Part shown: positions 1 through 12,589 of the stretch, piece after piece
How the letters are laid out: each line of letters starts with the position of its first letter
Numbering within the stretch: position 1 is the stretch's first letter
NCBI RefSeq assembly: GCF_021134715.1
Contig: NC_060020.1
Coordinates: 868,001 to 932,000 of the forward strand
Reading direction: 5' to 3'
DNA: 64,000 bases
DNA from: Daphnia pulex
Lineage: Eukaryota > Arthropoda > Branchiopoda > Diplostraca > Daphniidae
Notes under the pieces: model-generated
What the model saw: only the letters and a program-made list of their open reading frames with translations
What the model was told of the DNA's origin: nothing
Database searches by the model: none
Made by a program: the position numbers and the translations under genes

Positions 1-149
1 GGGCGCTATATTTTGATTGAATCCCAACGTGTCGGTCTTACTTTTCAATTGACTTTTTCATATTTTTTTTTCTTTTTCTTTCTTGAGCTTTGTGTTTTTT
101 ACCATTTTCTTTTCTTTCTATTTTTATTTGTATTCTCTTTTTGTTCTAG

Positions 150-292
150 GTGAACATCCGGCTGCAATGCAACATGGTCATGGAGGCATATCACGCACGC
201 AACCAGGCGCCCGATTTCAACACTACGTGCTACTTGCAACCCTATTGCTTTTGTTGCATCGATACCTGTCGTGGAATCGACAATTGCGGTAG
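150..292 (+). CDS. Terminal (or internal) exon of an unidentified gene running in from the left
   Basis: A pyrimidine-rich tract ending in AG at 148-149 gives a good 3' splice site, so an exon probably starts at 150. Two frames are open. The frame ending in TAG at 290-292 gives about 47 residues finishing in a hydrophobic run (YVLLATLLLLLHRYLSW) and a short polar tail, which would suit the C-terminal signal of a GPI-anchored protein. The other frame (codons from 150) is cysteine-rich (seven Cys within about 45 residues), has a high G/C third-position content over its first 30 codons, and would need a donor near 289-291 (GTAGTT). I cannot choose firmly between them and recognise neither as a known family. 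The rest of the gene lies outside the window. Confidence 0.35.
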
Positions 293-2860
293 TTTCGCCA
301 TGGGATTTCGTTTATTTTTAAATTTTTCTCATTTTTTTTTTCGGGAAATCTATCCGATAATTTGTAACTTCTGGTTTCGGACCTCTTTCATCATCGCTGA
401 CTGGGAGAGTTTTGTTTCTCTCTCTCCCATCTCTATTGTACAAATTATATTCTCTCTGCCCCCAAAACGTGCCCTAGTACACACACTTTCCCAGCTATAT
501 GTATACTCTCATCTCCTATATACATATACATAATCTCCCACTTTTCTTTTTCTTCTCCAGTAAAGGTATACTATAGGAAGGAAGGAAGAAAGGTGACATT
601 TGTTAATCAAAGTTTTTTGCAAGAAACTTATGCGTAATGGCGAACTAAAGACTAAAAATAGATATAAGAAGTAGGATATGAAGCTAAACCAAATCACCTT
701 GATTTAACCCTCCTCACTTATATTTTATTAGAGTCCTCGAAGGACGCTGATCTCTTTCTTTTGTATACCAAATTACAACAATCAAGAATTATCATGTAAC
801 ACAGCTTTTCCTTCCTTGACTCTCTCTTCTATATATATTTCTAAATAAAAAAAAAAATTTCTACTGGAACACACACATAAAAATATATACACACTGACGC
901 TAGACACAATGATGATCCCCTTATACAATGTTGTACAGTTGCATGTTGTGGATGTATGTGTGGGTGGGTGTGTGTGTGTGTTTACACAGCAGTTACATTC
1001 CTTACAGTATATTATCGAATAATCCAACTTATTCCCCCCCCCCCCCCGATCCCTCCTGTTGTCCCTCCTCTTCATTCGCTCGCCCCATCATAACACAATC
1101 AAATATGTCGAAAATTGAAATTTAAGAATGGATCAAAATTTGTATGCTATACCCTCTGCTGGTTCTCCCCATCGAGTATGCATGTGCGTCGAAACGGCTA
1201 GAATTAAAATTGATGAAGGTCGTATTTATACATTCTAGAGTGAGATGACGGATTCGACATGAGAACAAGAACAACACCAACAAAAAAAAAAGGACTGATG
1301 ATGATAATATTATATATATATACGTTAATTTGAACGATGATATCATATTTCCTGATGTAGACGTTTAGATGCCACATTGGTGAGACCCACATTTGTAACG
1401 GTTGTTCTTCTCCGTCTTGATTGTGGTGGACGGAGTGGAAGAACCAGTGGAAGAAAAAAAAAACAACAAAAAAGACACATTGGTGTGTTTTGGCACTTGG
1501 ATTTTTTCGTTTGTTAATTTTTTATTTTGAAAATACATATGTCTGATATCGTCTCGAATCCTTAATGGGTTTTAACGGTCACATAACCTTGCGTATACTT
1601 ACAACGTTGGAGCAAAACAAGTTCTATATTAGAATCAGCAAGAGCCTTTTGAACCAGACAATTAATATATTGCGTGATTCTCATTCTAGCAAATGTATAC
1701 GATAGGCTATTTCATTTTCATATCAAAAGCCATGGGCACGTCAACTTTCCACTCCGTGTGGCTGGTATATGTCTACATCAGTCGATGGAAACCGATGGAA
1801 ACGAGCTAGACGATCCTAAAATAATATTACATGTCGGCGTCAAGCACGCTAATGATCGTCTTCTTGCTGGGGATAATCCGAATCTGTCGTCTTTTGGAGC
1901 GAATCCCGAATGTGGTCATATTATGTGAATGAAAAGAGGATTTGCGTCTATGCAAAGAGATCCATAGGCGGAATGATGTTTCTTAGCACATGGGTGTTTT
2001 GAATGACGTTACGCAAGTGGATCGCCAAAATCCACTGATGGAAATAGCCTACTAGTTTCTTGTCAGACTATTGTAAGTATTTTTTAAAAATGTTGGCGAC
2101 ATGGGCGACTGCTAGTGTCGATCAATTGATTGTCGTCATCATGCAACAACAACTTTGCTTATTTCAAACTCTTTCATTCTTATGAATGACAATGTTTCTA
2201 AAGATTGCTTACCGAAAGGAAAGTTGCTAAAGAGAAATCAAAATGAAAAGGTTTTTGTATTTCGCGCGCGTCAGCAAAAGTTGGAAGAACTTTGTAAAAC
2301 TAATGGATCGTCTTCATAATGAACAATCCAAAGAAGCAACTTTATTGGAATCGCCGATATTATATCGTTGGCGTCAATCGATAAATAGATATATGGTATA
2401 GAAGACTAAGATCAAGCGCTTTTCAACTGCTGCATTGCAGGGCTGCGGCTATCCAGCATGCCGGCCAAATAATCCGCCTGCTGTGCTGAGAGACTAAACT
2501 AGCTTCTATAGTATACATGGAAGAGCGGATAACTGAAAGCAGCTACACACACATGCGAACCAAAAAGGACGACGGTCCTAATTCTATCTATCCATCCTTC
2601 CAGCTGTCGGATGTGTAAACCCAAAGGAGGCGTGTATACATACGTATACGCAGCGAGGAACGGGAAAGCAACTGGGTCGCATTCTTCTCATACGACAGAC
2701 AGAGGGAATTGTCCGTTTCATTCGTTTGTTTCCTGTGGAGAAAGAGAGAGAGAAAAAAAGTTTCCGAATTGACAATTTACTTGCTGATTTTGAGCTTGTT
2801 CGGAAAGTACTAGAGAAAAGTTAGATGTAAATGCAATTCGTTCTGAAAACTTTGGACAAA
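293..2860. other. Unassigned stretch, no supported gene
   Basis: No exon chain or recognisable protein was found. The part nearest the exon is T-rich, as expected for a 3' UTR or intron. A run of 14 C lies at 1034-1047 and a short TG tract just before it (about 957-980). The open frame on the plus strand at 1674-1928 has no recognisable family features and no convincing splice context, so I did not call it a gene. Confidence 0.5.
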
Positions 2861-2869
2861 TGAATTATT

Positions 2870-3843
2870 CAAGTGTGTAGATACTAAGAGAGAAAAGTCC
2901 ATGATCAATAAAAGGATACACAGGCGAGCTATATTGATTGAACGTATCCGGCAAGAAATGTCCTCGACTTTGTCAAGCTTATTCAACGGAATGCCTGACG
3001 TGATCAATAAACAGTATACAATGAAGATCGCTTAGTTTTTATTTGCTGGGGTTGTGGTTAGGCTGCTGTTTATTACATTTGATCGTAGTTGATCGTCAAC
3101 TGTGACCAAAAATCAGTGGGCGCTACTTGATAAAGTTCTCGAAGAATGAAAATTGATAATTTCGGACAAGAAACTGATGTCATTGGATCCATGGGATAAT
3201 TGGACATAGGGTAAGTCAGAATTAAGGGTGCAGCGATTCCAAGAAACGGAAACTTCTTTGCGTATATAATCAAGATTAGTTAATTGGTTGGGGTGATCTT
3301 TACATTATGGTTAAAGAAGAATAACATTCAAGATAACAACGAGAAGCGACCGACCAACGAGTTGCACAGCTCATTGCTCAACAACTCGTTGCAATGTTGT
3401 ACAACATTCTTTCTTATTGCTGAAGGCATTTTGACATTTATACGAGGGATTGTGGGACGCACCTTGTGAAGGCAACTGCTAAGCATTTGACTTTTAAACA
3501 CGAGACCGTCGTTTGACACAACGTCGTCTGCGCATAACGAGACACGATTCGTGCGATGAATAACAATGAATGCCCCACTTGATTTGCTGGCTCCTTTCAA
3601 AGGCTTTTTTTGGAAACTATTGACATTTCTAGTAATTCCAAGTCCAGCGATTCATCCGGATTTAAGCGAGCTTTACTGGTCTGCTCACTGCACTTTTGGA
3701 TCAGTCACTCCAGTCAGAATGAAGAGTCGGTAGGCTGAGTGTTCTTCTCGCCAGATGTCTCCGTTGCTTACAGTGTACTCGTGCCACGAAGTGCTCGTGC
3801 TATGCCACCAGAGGCCACTCTGCCAGGCGGCCAGCTTTTCAAG
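2870..3843. other. Broken, possibly once-coding DNA on both strands
   Basis: Several short open stretches have protein-like composition but no common frame or consistent splice sites. They are a plus-strand run ending at the TAG near 3034 (contains RIHRRAILIERIRQEM), a minus-strand run at 3328-3600, and a minus-strand run of about 53 codons at 3685-3843 rich in Trp and Ser (contains GLWWHSTSTSWHEY). They may be decayed exons of a lost gene or mobile element, or chance. I assign no function. Confidence 0.15.
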
Positions 3844-3870
3844 CTAGCGAAGTAGTTAAGATAGTTCCTT

Positions 3871-3978
3871 ATATGTAATAGGTTTCATTGGCATTGAAGA
3901 AAGTCCAAAAATATTAAAATACTGCCAAAAAGTGTATAAAAATTTTCAAATCGTACCGTTCCTATCACTTATAAATCA
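3871..3978 (+). repeat. Lone, strongly diverged satellite-B-like monomer
   Basis: This stretch follows the order of a satellite B monomer: a copy of 'aggttgcattgg...attgaagaaa', an A-rich block, 'tttcaaatcgt', then 'cctatcac'. It carries many substitutions and small indels. It sits directly to the left of satellite A, more than 2 kb from the main B array, and its last bases merge into the first A monomer around a shared 'ttcatgttt' word. It is best read as an old relic of B at the outer edge of the satellite block. Confidence 0.6.
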
Positions 3979-3982
3979 TGAA

Positions 3983-6136
3983 TATCATATTCATGTTTGA
4001 AAATCTTCTTTCATCATTTTTTGTTTATTTTCGTGATACGATTTCAAGATTTTCATAGTGAGCCACGGTCGAAATCAGCGTTACCCAAACGAAAATTCAA
4101 CTTTCAAACCTTCAGGGGGGTGCACATAATACGTAGAGGGGCAAATATTCCATTACCCCATAGGATTTCAAAAGTTATTCATGTTTGAAAATCTACTTTC
4201 ATCATTTTTTGTTTATTTTCGTGATACGATTTCAAGATTTTCATAGTGAGCCACGGTCGAAATCCGCGTTACCCAAACGAAAATTCAACTTTAAAACCTT
4301 CAGGGGAGTGCACATAATACGTAGAGGGGCAAATATTCCATTACCCCATAGGATTTCAAAAGTTATTCATGTTTGAAAATCTACTTTCATCATTTTTTTG
4401 TTGATTTTCGTGATACGATTTCAAGATTTTCATAGTGTGCAACGGTCGCAATCCGCGTTACCCAAACGAAAATTCAACTTTGAAACCTTCAGGGGAGTGC
4501 ACATAATACGTAGAGGGGCAAATATTCCATTACCCCATAGGATTTCAAAAGTTATTCATGTTTGAAAATCTACTTTCATCATTTTTTGTTGACATTTTCG
4601 TGTTACGATTTCAAGATTTTCATAGTGTGCCACGGTCGAAATCCGCGTTACCCAAACGAAAATTCAACTTTGAAACCTTCAGGGGAGTGCACATAATACG
4701 TAGAGGGGCAAATATTCCATTACCCCATAGGATTTCAAAAGTTATTCATGTTTGAAAATCTACTTTCATCATTTTTTTGTTGATTTTCGTGATACGATTT
4801 CAAGATTTTCATAGTGTGCCACGGTCGAAATCCGCGTTACCCAAACGAAAATTCAACTTTGAAACCTTCAGGGGAGTGTCCATAATACGTAGAGGGGCAA
4901 ATATTCCATTACCCCATAGAATTTCAAAAGTTATTCATGTTTGAAAATCTACTTTCATCATTTTTTTGTTGATTTTCGTGATACGATTTCAAGATTTTCA
5001 TAGTGTGCCACGGTCGAAATCCGCGTTACCCAAACGAAAATTCAACTTTAAAACCTTCAGGGGAATGTCCATAATACGTAGAGGGGCAAATATTCCATTT
5101 CCCCATAGGATTTCAAAAGTTATTCATGTTTGAAAATCTACTTTCATCATTTTTTGTTGACATTTTCGTGTTACGATTTCAAGATTTTCATAGTGTGCCA
5201 CGGTCGAAATCCGCGTTACCCAAACGAAAATTCAACTTTGAAACCTTCAGGGGAGTGCACATAATACGTAGAGGGGCAAATATTCCATTACCCCATAGGA
5301 TTTCAAAAGTTATTCGTGTTTGAAAATCTACTTTCATCATTTTTTTGTTGATTTTCGTGATACGATTTCAAGATTTTCATAGTGTGCCACGGTCGAAATC
5401 CTCGTTACCCAAACGAAAATTCAACTTTGAAACCTTCAGGGGAGTGCACATAATACGTAGAGGGGCAAATATTCCATTACCCCATAGGATTTCAAAAGTT
5501 ATTCATGTTTGAAAATCTACTTTCATCATTTTTTGTTTATTTTCGTGATACGATTTCAAGATTTTCATAGTGAGCCACGGTCGAAATCAGCGTTACCCAA
5601 ACGAAAATTCAACTTTCAAACCTTCAGGGGGGTGCACATAATACGTAGAGGGGCAAATATTCCATTACCCCATAGGATTTCAAAAGTTATTCATGTTTGA
5701 AAATCTACTTTCATCATTTTTTGTTTATTTTCGTGATACGATTTCAAGATTTTCATAGTGTGCCACGGTCAAAATCCACGTTACCCAAACGAAAATTCAA
5801 CTTTAAAACCTTCAGGGGAGTGTCCATATTACGTAGAGGGGCAAATATTCCATTACCCCCATAGGATTTCAAAAGTTATTCATGTTTGAAAATCTTCTTT
5901 CATCATTTTTTGTTTATTTTCGTGATACGATTTCAAGATTTTCAAAGTGTGCCACGGTCGAATCCGCGTTACCCAAACGAAAATTCAACTTTAAAACCTT
6001 CAGGGGAGTGTCCATAATACGAAGAGGGGCAAATATTCCATTACCCCCATAGGATTTCAAAAGTTATTCATGTTTGAAAATCTTCTTTCATCATTTTTTG
6101 TTGACATTTTCGTGTTACGATTTCAAGATTTTCATA
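3983..6136 (+). repeat. Satellite A array, about 188-bp monomer, about 11.5 copies
   Basis: The word 'tcatgtttgaaaatct' recurs at 3991, 4179, 4367 and onward at spacings of 186-190 bp. Each monomer has a T-rich block, 'cgtgatacgatttcaagatt', a 'ccacggtcgaaatc' block, 'acccaaacgaaaattcaac', and 'cataatacgtagaggggcaaat'. Variants repeat in a pattern. Monomers starting near 3991 and 5503 share the same private changes about 8 units apart, and those near 4558 and 5126 share a 'gttgacattttcgtgtt' variant about 3 units apart. This suggests higher-order duplication. The last copy stops inside the monomer at about 6136. The short open frames through these monomers are a by-product of the repeat, not genes. 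Confidence 0.93.
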
Positions 6137-6292
6137 CTAGAAGATTTTCCATGAACCATTTTTCTAAAACTATTTCTTCATGAATTGCTTTATGAATTTA
6201 TTGATTCAATATACTTGAAATGGTGTATTGGACATCGATTAACACATCCTGTAATAAAGAAATGGTGTTTTGTTTAGAAAAGTGTTTTTTCA
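6137..6292 (+). repeat. Lone, diverged satellite-C-like monomer between arrays A and B
   Basis: Read against satellite C (26108-27024), this block matches in order: 'agaagattttc', 'tctaaaac', 'ttcttcatga', 'tgaatttattgattc', 'gtgtattggacatcg' and 'aagaaat.gtgttttgttta'. It is much more diverged than any monomer in the main C array and occurs once. Its right end passes into satellite B through a shared 'aacatcta' word, consistent with a microhomology junction. Confidence 0.65.
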
Positions 6293-9200
6293 TAACATCT
6301 ACCCTGAAATATTTCCAAAACGTGGTAGAGACTCTTCCTATCACATGTTTTAGTATTTTTCGTGTTAAATCAGTATAGAATACTCTATTTTACAATAATT
6401 ATAAGAAGAAACTCAGAACATGTGACAGGTTGCATTGGTGTTGAAGAAATACCAAAAAAAACGTCCCAAACATCTAGCCTGAAATATTTCCAAAACATGG
6501 TAGAGACTCTTCCTATCACATGTTTTAGTATTTTTCGTGTTGAATCAGTATAGAATACTCTATTTTACAATAATTATAAGAAGAAACTCAAAACATGTGA
6601 CAGGGTGCATTGGTGTTGAAGAAATATAAAAAAAAACGTCCCAAACATCTAGCCTGAAATATTTCCAAAACGTGGTGGAGACCTTTCCTATCACATGTTT
6701 TAGTATTTTTCGTGTTGAATTAGTATGAAATACTCTTTGTTACAATAATTATAAGAAGAAACTCAGTACATGTGACAGGTTGCATTGGTGTTGAAGAAAT
6801 ACCAAAAAAACGTCCCAAACATCTAGCCTGAAATATTTCCAAAACGTGGTAGAGACTCTTCCTATCACATGTTTTAGTATTTTTCGTGTTGAATCAGTAT
6901 TGAATACTCTATTTTACAATAATTATAAGAAGAAACTCGAAACATGTGACAGGTTGCATTGGTGTTGAAGAAATACCAAAAAAACGTCCCAAACATCTAG
7001 CCTGAAATATTTCCAAATCGTGGTGGAGACCTTTCCTATCACATGTTTTAGTATTTTTCGTGTTGAATAAGTAGAGAATACTCTATTTTACAATAATTAT
7101 AAGAAGAAACTCAGAACATGTGACAGGTTGCATTGGTGTTGAAGAAATACCAAAAAAACGTCCCAAACATCTAGCCTGAAATATTTCCAAAACATGGTAG
7201 AGACTCTTCCTATCACATGTTTTAGTATTTTTCGTGTTGAATCAGTATAAAATACTCTATTTTACAATAATTATAAGAAGAAACTCAGAACATGTGACAG
7301 GTTGCATTGGTGTTGAAGAAATACCAAAAAAAACGTCCCAAACATCTAGCCTGAAATATTTCCAAAACATGGTAGAGACTCTTCCTATCACATGTTTTAG
7401 TATTTTTCGTGTTGAATCAGTATAGAATACTCTATTTTACAATAATTATAAGAAGAAACTCAAAACATGTGACAGGGTGCATTGGTGTTGAAGAAATACC
7501 AAAAAAACGTCCCAAACATCTAGCCTGAAATATTTCCAAAACGTGGTAGAAACTCTTCCTATAACATGTTTTAGTATTTTTCGTGTTGAATCAGTATTGA
7601 ATACTCTATTTTACAATAATTATAAGAAGAAACTCAAAACATGTGACAGGTTGCATTGGTGTTGAAGAAATACCAAAAAAACGTCCCAAACATCTAGCCT
7701 GAAATATTTCCAAATCGTGGTGGAGACCTTTCCTATCACATGTTTTAGTATTTTTCGTGTTGAATAAGTAGAGAATACTCTATTTTACAATAATTATAAG
7801 AAGAAACTCAGAATATGTGACAGGTTGCATTGGTGTTGAAGAAATACCAAAAAAACGTCCCAAACATCTAGCCTGAAATATTTCCAAAACGTGGTAGAGA
7901 CTCTTCCTATAACATGTTTTAGTATTTTTCAGGTTGAATCAGTATTGAATACTCTATTTTACAATAATTATAAGAAGAAACTCAAAACATGTGACAGGTT
8001 GCATTGGTGTTGAAGAAATACCAAAAAAACGTCACAAACATCTAGCCTGAAATATTTCCAAATCGTGGTGGAGACCTTTCCTATCACATGTTTTAGTATT
8101 TTTCATGTTGAATAAGTAGAGAATACTCTATTTTACAATAATTATAAGAAGAAACTCAGAACATGTGACAGGTTGCATTGGTGTTGAAGAAATACCAAAA
8201 AAACGTCCCAAACATCTAGCCTGAAATATTTCCAAAACGTGGTAGAGACTCTTCCTATCACATGTTTTAGTATTTTTCGTGTTAAATCAGTATAGAATAC
8301 TCTATTTTACAATAATTATAAGAAGAAACTCAGAAGATGTGACAGGTTGCATTGGTGTTGAAGAAATACCAAAAAAAACGTCCCAAACATCTAGCCTGAA
8401 ATATTTCCAAAACATGGTAGAGACTCTTCCTATCACATGTTTTAGTATTTTTCGTGTTGAATCAGTATAGAATACTCTATTTTACAATAATTATAAGAAG
8501 AAACTCAAAACATGTGACAGGGTGCATTGGTGTTGAAGAAATATAAAAAAAAACGTCCCAAACATCTAGCCTGAAATATTTCCAAAACGTGGTGGAGACC
8601 TTTCCTAACACATGTTTTAGTATTTTTCGTGTTGAATCAGTATGAAATACTCTTTTTTACAATAATTATAAGAAGAAACTCAGTACATGTGACAGGGTGC
8701 ATTGGTGTTGAAGAAATACCAAAAAAACGTCCCAAACATCTAGCCTGAAATATTTCCAAAACGTGGTAGAAACTATTCCTATAACATGTTTTAGTATTTT
8801 TCGTGTTGAATCAGTATTGAATACTCTATTTTACAATAATTATAAGAAGAAACTCAAAACATGTGACAGGTTGCATTGGTGTTGAAGAAATACCAAAAAA
8901 ACGTCCCAAACATCTAGCCTGAAATATTTCCAAATCGTGGTGGAGACCTTTCCTATCACATGTTTTAGTATTTTTCGTGTTGAATAAGTAGAGAATACTC
9001 TATTTTACAATAATTATAAGAAGAAACTCAGAACATGTGACAGGTTGCATTGGTGTTGAAGAAATACTAAAAAAACGTCCCAAACATCTAGCCTGAAATA
9101 TTTCCAAAACATGGTAGAGACTCTTCCTATCACATGTTTTAGTATTTTTCGTGTTGAATCAGTATAAAATACTCTATTTTACAATAATTATAAGAAGAAA

Positions 9201-11101
9201 CTCAGAACATGTGACAGGTTGCATTGGTGTTGAAGAAATACAGAAAAAACGTCCCAAACATCTAGCCTGAAATATTTCCAAAACGTGGTAGAGACTCTTC
9301 CTATCACATGTTTTAGTATTTTTCGTGTTAAATCAGTATAGAATACTCTATTTTACAATAATTATAAGAAGAAACTCAGAACATGTGACAGGTTGCATTG
9401 GTGTTGAAGAAATACCAAAAAAAACGTCCCAAACATCTAGCCTGAAATATTTCCAAAACATGGTAGAGACTCTTCCTATCACATGTTTTAGTATTTTTCG
9501 TGTTGAATCAGTATTGAATACTCTATTTTACAATAATTATAAGAAGAAACTCAGAACATGTGACAGGTTGCATTGGTGTTGAAGAAATACCAAAAAAACG
9601 TCCCAAACATCTAGCCTGAAATATTTCCAAATCGTGGTGGAGACCTTTCCTATCACATGTTTTAGTATTTTTCGTGTTGAATAAGTAGAGAATACTCTAT
9701 TTTACAATAATTATAAGAAGAAACTCAAAACATGTGACAGGTTGCATTGGTGTTGAAGAAATACCAAAAAAACGTCACAAACATCTAGCCTGAAATATTT
9801 CCAAATCGTGGTGGAGACCTTTCCTATCACATGTTTTAGTATTTTTCATGTTGAATAAGTAGAGAATACTCTATTTTACAATAATTATAAGAAGAAACTC
9901 AGAACATGTGACAGGTTGCATTGGTGTTGAAGAAATACCAAAAAAACGTCCCAAACATCTAGCCTGAAATATTTCCAAAACGTGGTAGAGACTCTTCCTA
10001 TCACATGTTTTAGTATTTTTCGTGTTAAATCAGTATAGAATACTCTATTTTACAATAATTATAAGAAGAAACTCAGAACATGTGACAGGTTGCATTGGTG
10101 TTGAAGAAATACCAAAAAAAACGTCCCAAACATCTAGCCTGAAATATTTCCAAAACATGGTAGAGACTCTTCCTATCACATGTTTTAGTATTTTTCGTGT
10201 TGAATCAGTATAGAATACTCTATTTTACAATAATTATAAGAAGAAACTCAGTACATGTGACAGGTTGCATTGGTGTTGAAGAAATACCAAAAAAACGTCC
10301 CAAACATCTAGCCTGAAATATTTCCAAAACGTGGTAGAGACTCTTCCTATCACATGTTTTAGTATTTTTCGTGTTGAATCAGTATTGAATACTCTATTTT
10401 ACAATAATTATAAGAAGAAACTCGAAACATGTGACAGGTTGCATTGGTGTTGAAGAAATACCAAAAAAACGTCCCAAACATCTAGCCTGAAATATTTCCA
10501 AATCGTGGTGGAGACCTTTCCTATCACATGTTTTAGTATTTTTCGTGTTGAATAAGTAGAGAATACTCTATTTTACAATAATTATAAGAAGAAACTCAGA
10601 ACATGTGACAGGTTGCATTGGTGTTGAAGAAATACCAAAAAAACGTCCCAAACATCTAGCCTGAAATATTTCCAAAACATGGTAGAGACTCTTCCTATCA
10701 CATGTTTTAGTATTTTTCGTGTTGAATCAGTATAAAATACTCTATTTTACAATAATTATAAGAAGAAACTCAGAACATGTGACAGGTTGCATTGGTGTTG
10801 AAGAAATACCAAAAAAAACGTCCCAAACATCTAGCCTGAAATATTTCCAAAACATGGTAGAGACTCTTCCTATCACATGTTTTAGTATTTTTCGTGTTGA
10901 ATCAGTATAGAATACTCTATTTTACAATAATTATAAGAAGAAACTCAAAACATGTGACAGGGTGCATTGGTGTTGAAGAAATACCAAAAAAACGTCCCAA
11001 ACATCTAGCCTGAAATATTTCCAAAACGTGGTAGAAACTCTTCCTATAACATGTTTTAGTATTTTTCGTGTTGAATCAGTATTGAATACTCTATTTTACA
11101 A

Positions 11102-12589
11102 TCAAGCCCCTTTGTGGCACCTTCGAGATTTTAAAAGTCTCTTTTCGTTTTTTTTTCTTGATTAGGAAATTTAAAAATTTAGTTTTCGCAGTGTTCTCTG
11201 GGTTTGTCATGTTTTAATCTTACTGTCGCACCTCTTGTATCGAATTTAAACTCCAAAAGATTGATTCCGTAATAAAACTGTTTGAAACGTAGCACTTTGG
11301 CTGGATTCTGTTCGTCCTGCCCTCTAGTGTTCATTTTATCTCTACATGCTATAGAAAATGTCGTCTGCTGGGGAATCCAACTAAAAGTCAATCTGGGTGT
11401 CTTTTTCTTTTGCAGATATCTCGCGAACGAAGAAATCACACGATTTTTTTATTTGTGTTAATGTTAAAGGGATAGTTCTTCTTTCAATTAGAAGCAATCG
11501 CATTCTCTAAATTTTTGGCAAGCTATCTTTTATTTGTTTTAGAAGTTTTCCCTTTTTTGGGTGTTTTTTCCCCTTTATCACCCCGTTAATTTCGTTTACG
11601 CTTGTAAAAATTAAGTGACTTAGATGTAAAAACTAAATCTACGTCGAATGCGATAGGTCCCGTCGTGATCGGTGTATCACGAGAGCGTCAAAGTCCCGAA
11701 AACCGTTTTCGTCGCCCCCCGCCCAATTCCCCAGGGACCTCTCATGGTTAATGGTATTTGGAGCGCTGTCGGAACTTTTGTTTCTTCAAATCTCTCACCC
11801 TTAAAAGGCGGTAAGCCTTCGGCTTTTTAAAATCAAGCCCCTTTGTGGCACCTTCGAGATTTTAAAAGTCTCTTTTCGTTTTTTTTTCTTGATTAGGAAA
11901 TTTAAAAATTTAGTTTTCGCAGTGTTCTCTGGGTTTGTCATGTTTTAATCTTACTGTCGCACCTCTTGTATCGAATTTAAACTCCAAAAGATTGATTCCG
12001 TAATAAAACTGTTTGAAACGTAGCACTTTGGCTGGATTCTGTTCGTCCTGCCCTCTAGTGTTCATTTTATCTCTACATGCTATAGAAAATGTCGTCTGCT
12101 GGGGAATCCAACTAAAAGTCAATCTGGGTGTATTTTTCTTTTGCAGATATCTCGCGAACGAAGAAATCACACGATTTTTTTATTTGTGTTAATGTTAAAG
12201 GGATAGTTCTTCTTTCAATTAGAAGCAATCGCATTCTCTAAATTTTTGGCAAGCTATCTTTTATTTGTTTTAGAAGTTTTCCCTTTTTTGGGTGTTTTTT
12301 CCCCTTTATCACCCCGTTAATTTCGTTTACGCTTGTAAAAATTAAGTGACTTAGATGTAAAAACTAAATCTACGTCGAATGCGATAGGTCCCGTCGTGAT
12401 CGGTGTATCACGAGAGCGTCAAAGTCCCGAAAACCGTTTTCGTCGCCCCCCGCCCAATTCCCCAGGGACCTCTCAGGGTTAATGGTATTTGGAGCGCTGT
12501 CGGAACTTTTGTTTCTTCAAATCTCTCACCCTTAAAAGGCGGTAAGCCTTCGGCTTTTTAAAATAAGAATTTTAAAAATCTCTCAGGGA
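11102..12589. mobile_element. Tandemly doubled 731-bp unknown element inserted in satellite B
   Basis: The satellite word 'tattttacaataattataag' is split after 'acaa' at 11101 and resumes with 'taattataag' at 12590. The insert is two head-to-tail copies of a 731-bp unit (11102-11832 and 11833-12563), nearly identical (differences seen include ctcatgg/ctcaggg and gtgtctt/gtgtatt), plus a 26-bp tail. Each unit begins TCAAGCCCC directly after an A and ends with a small hairpin (AAGCC-TTC-GGCTT) followed by a T/A run. Insertion between A and T, a 5' TC and a 3' hairpin resemble Helitron-like elements, but no CTRR end is present and there is no clear target duplication. GAGATTTTAAAA near the left end is inverted near the right end. 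The minus-strand open frame of about 86 codons in each unit has no recognised family. Confidence 0.6.

Noticed and set aside
11179..12170. Two identical-looking minus-strand frames of about 86 codons in the 731-bp units
   Set aside because: They are duplicated with the element and show no recognised domain; one open frame per unit is not enough to call a protein.
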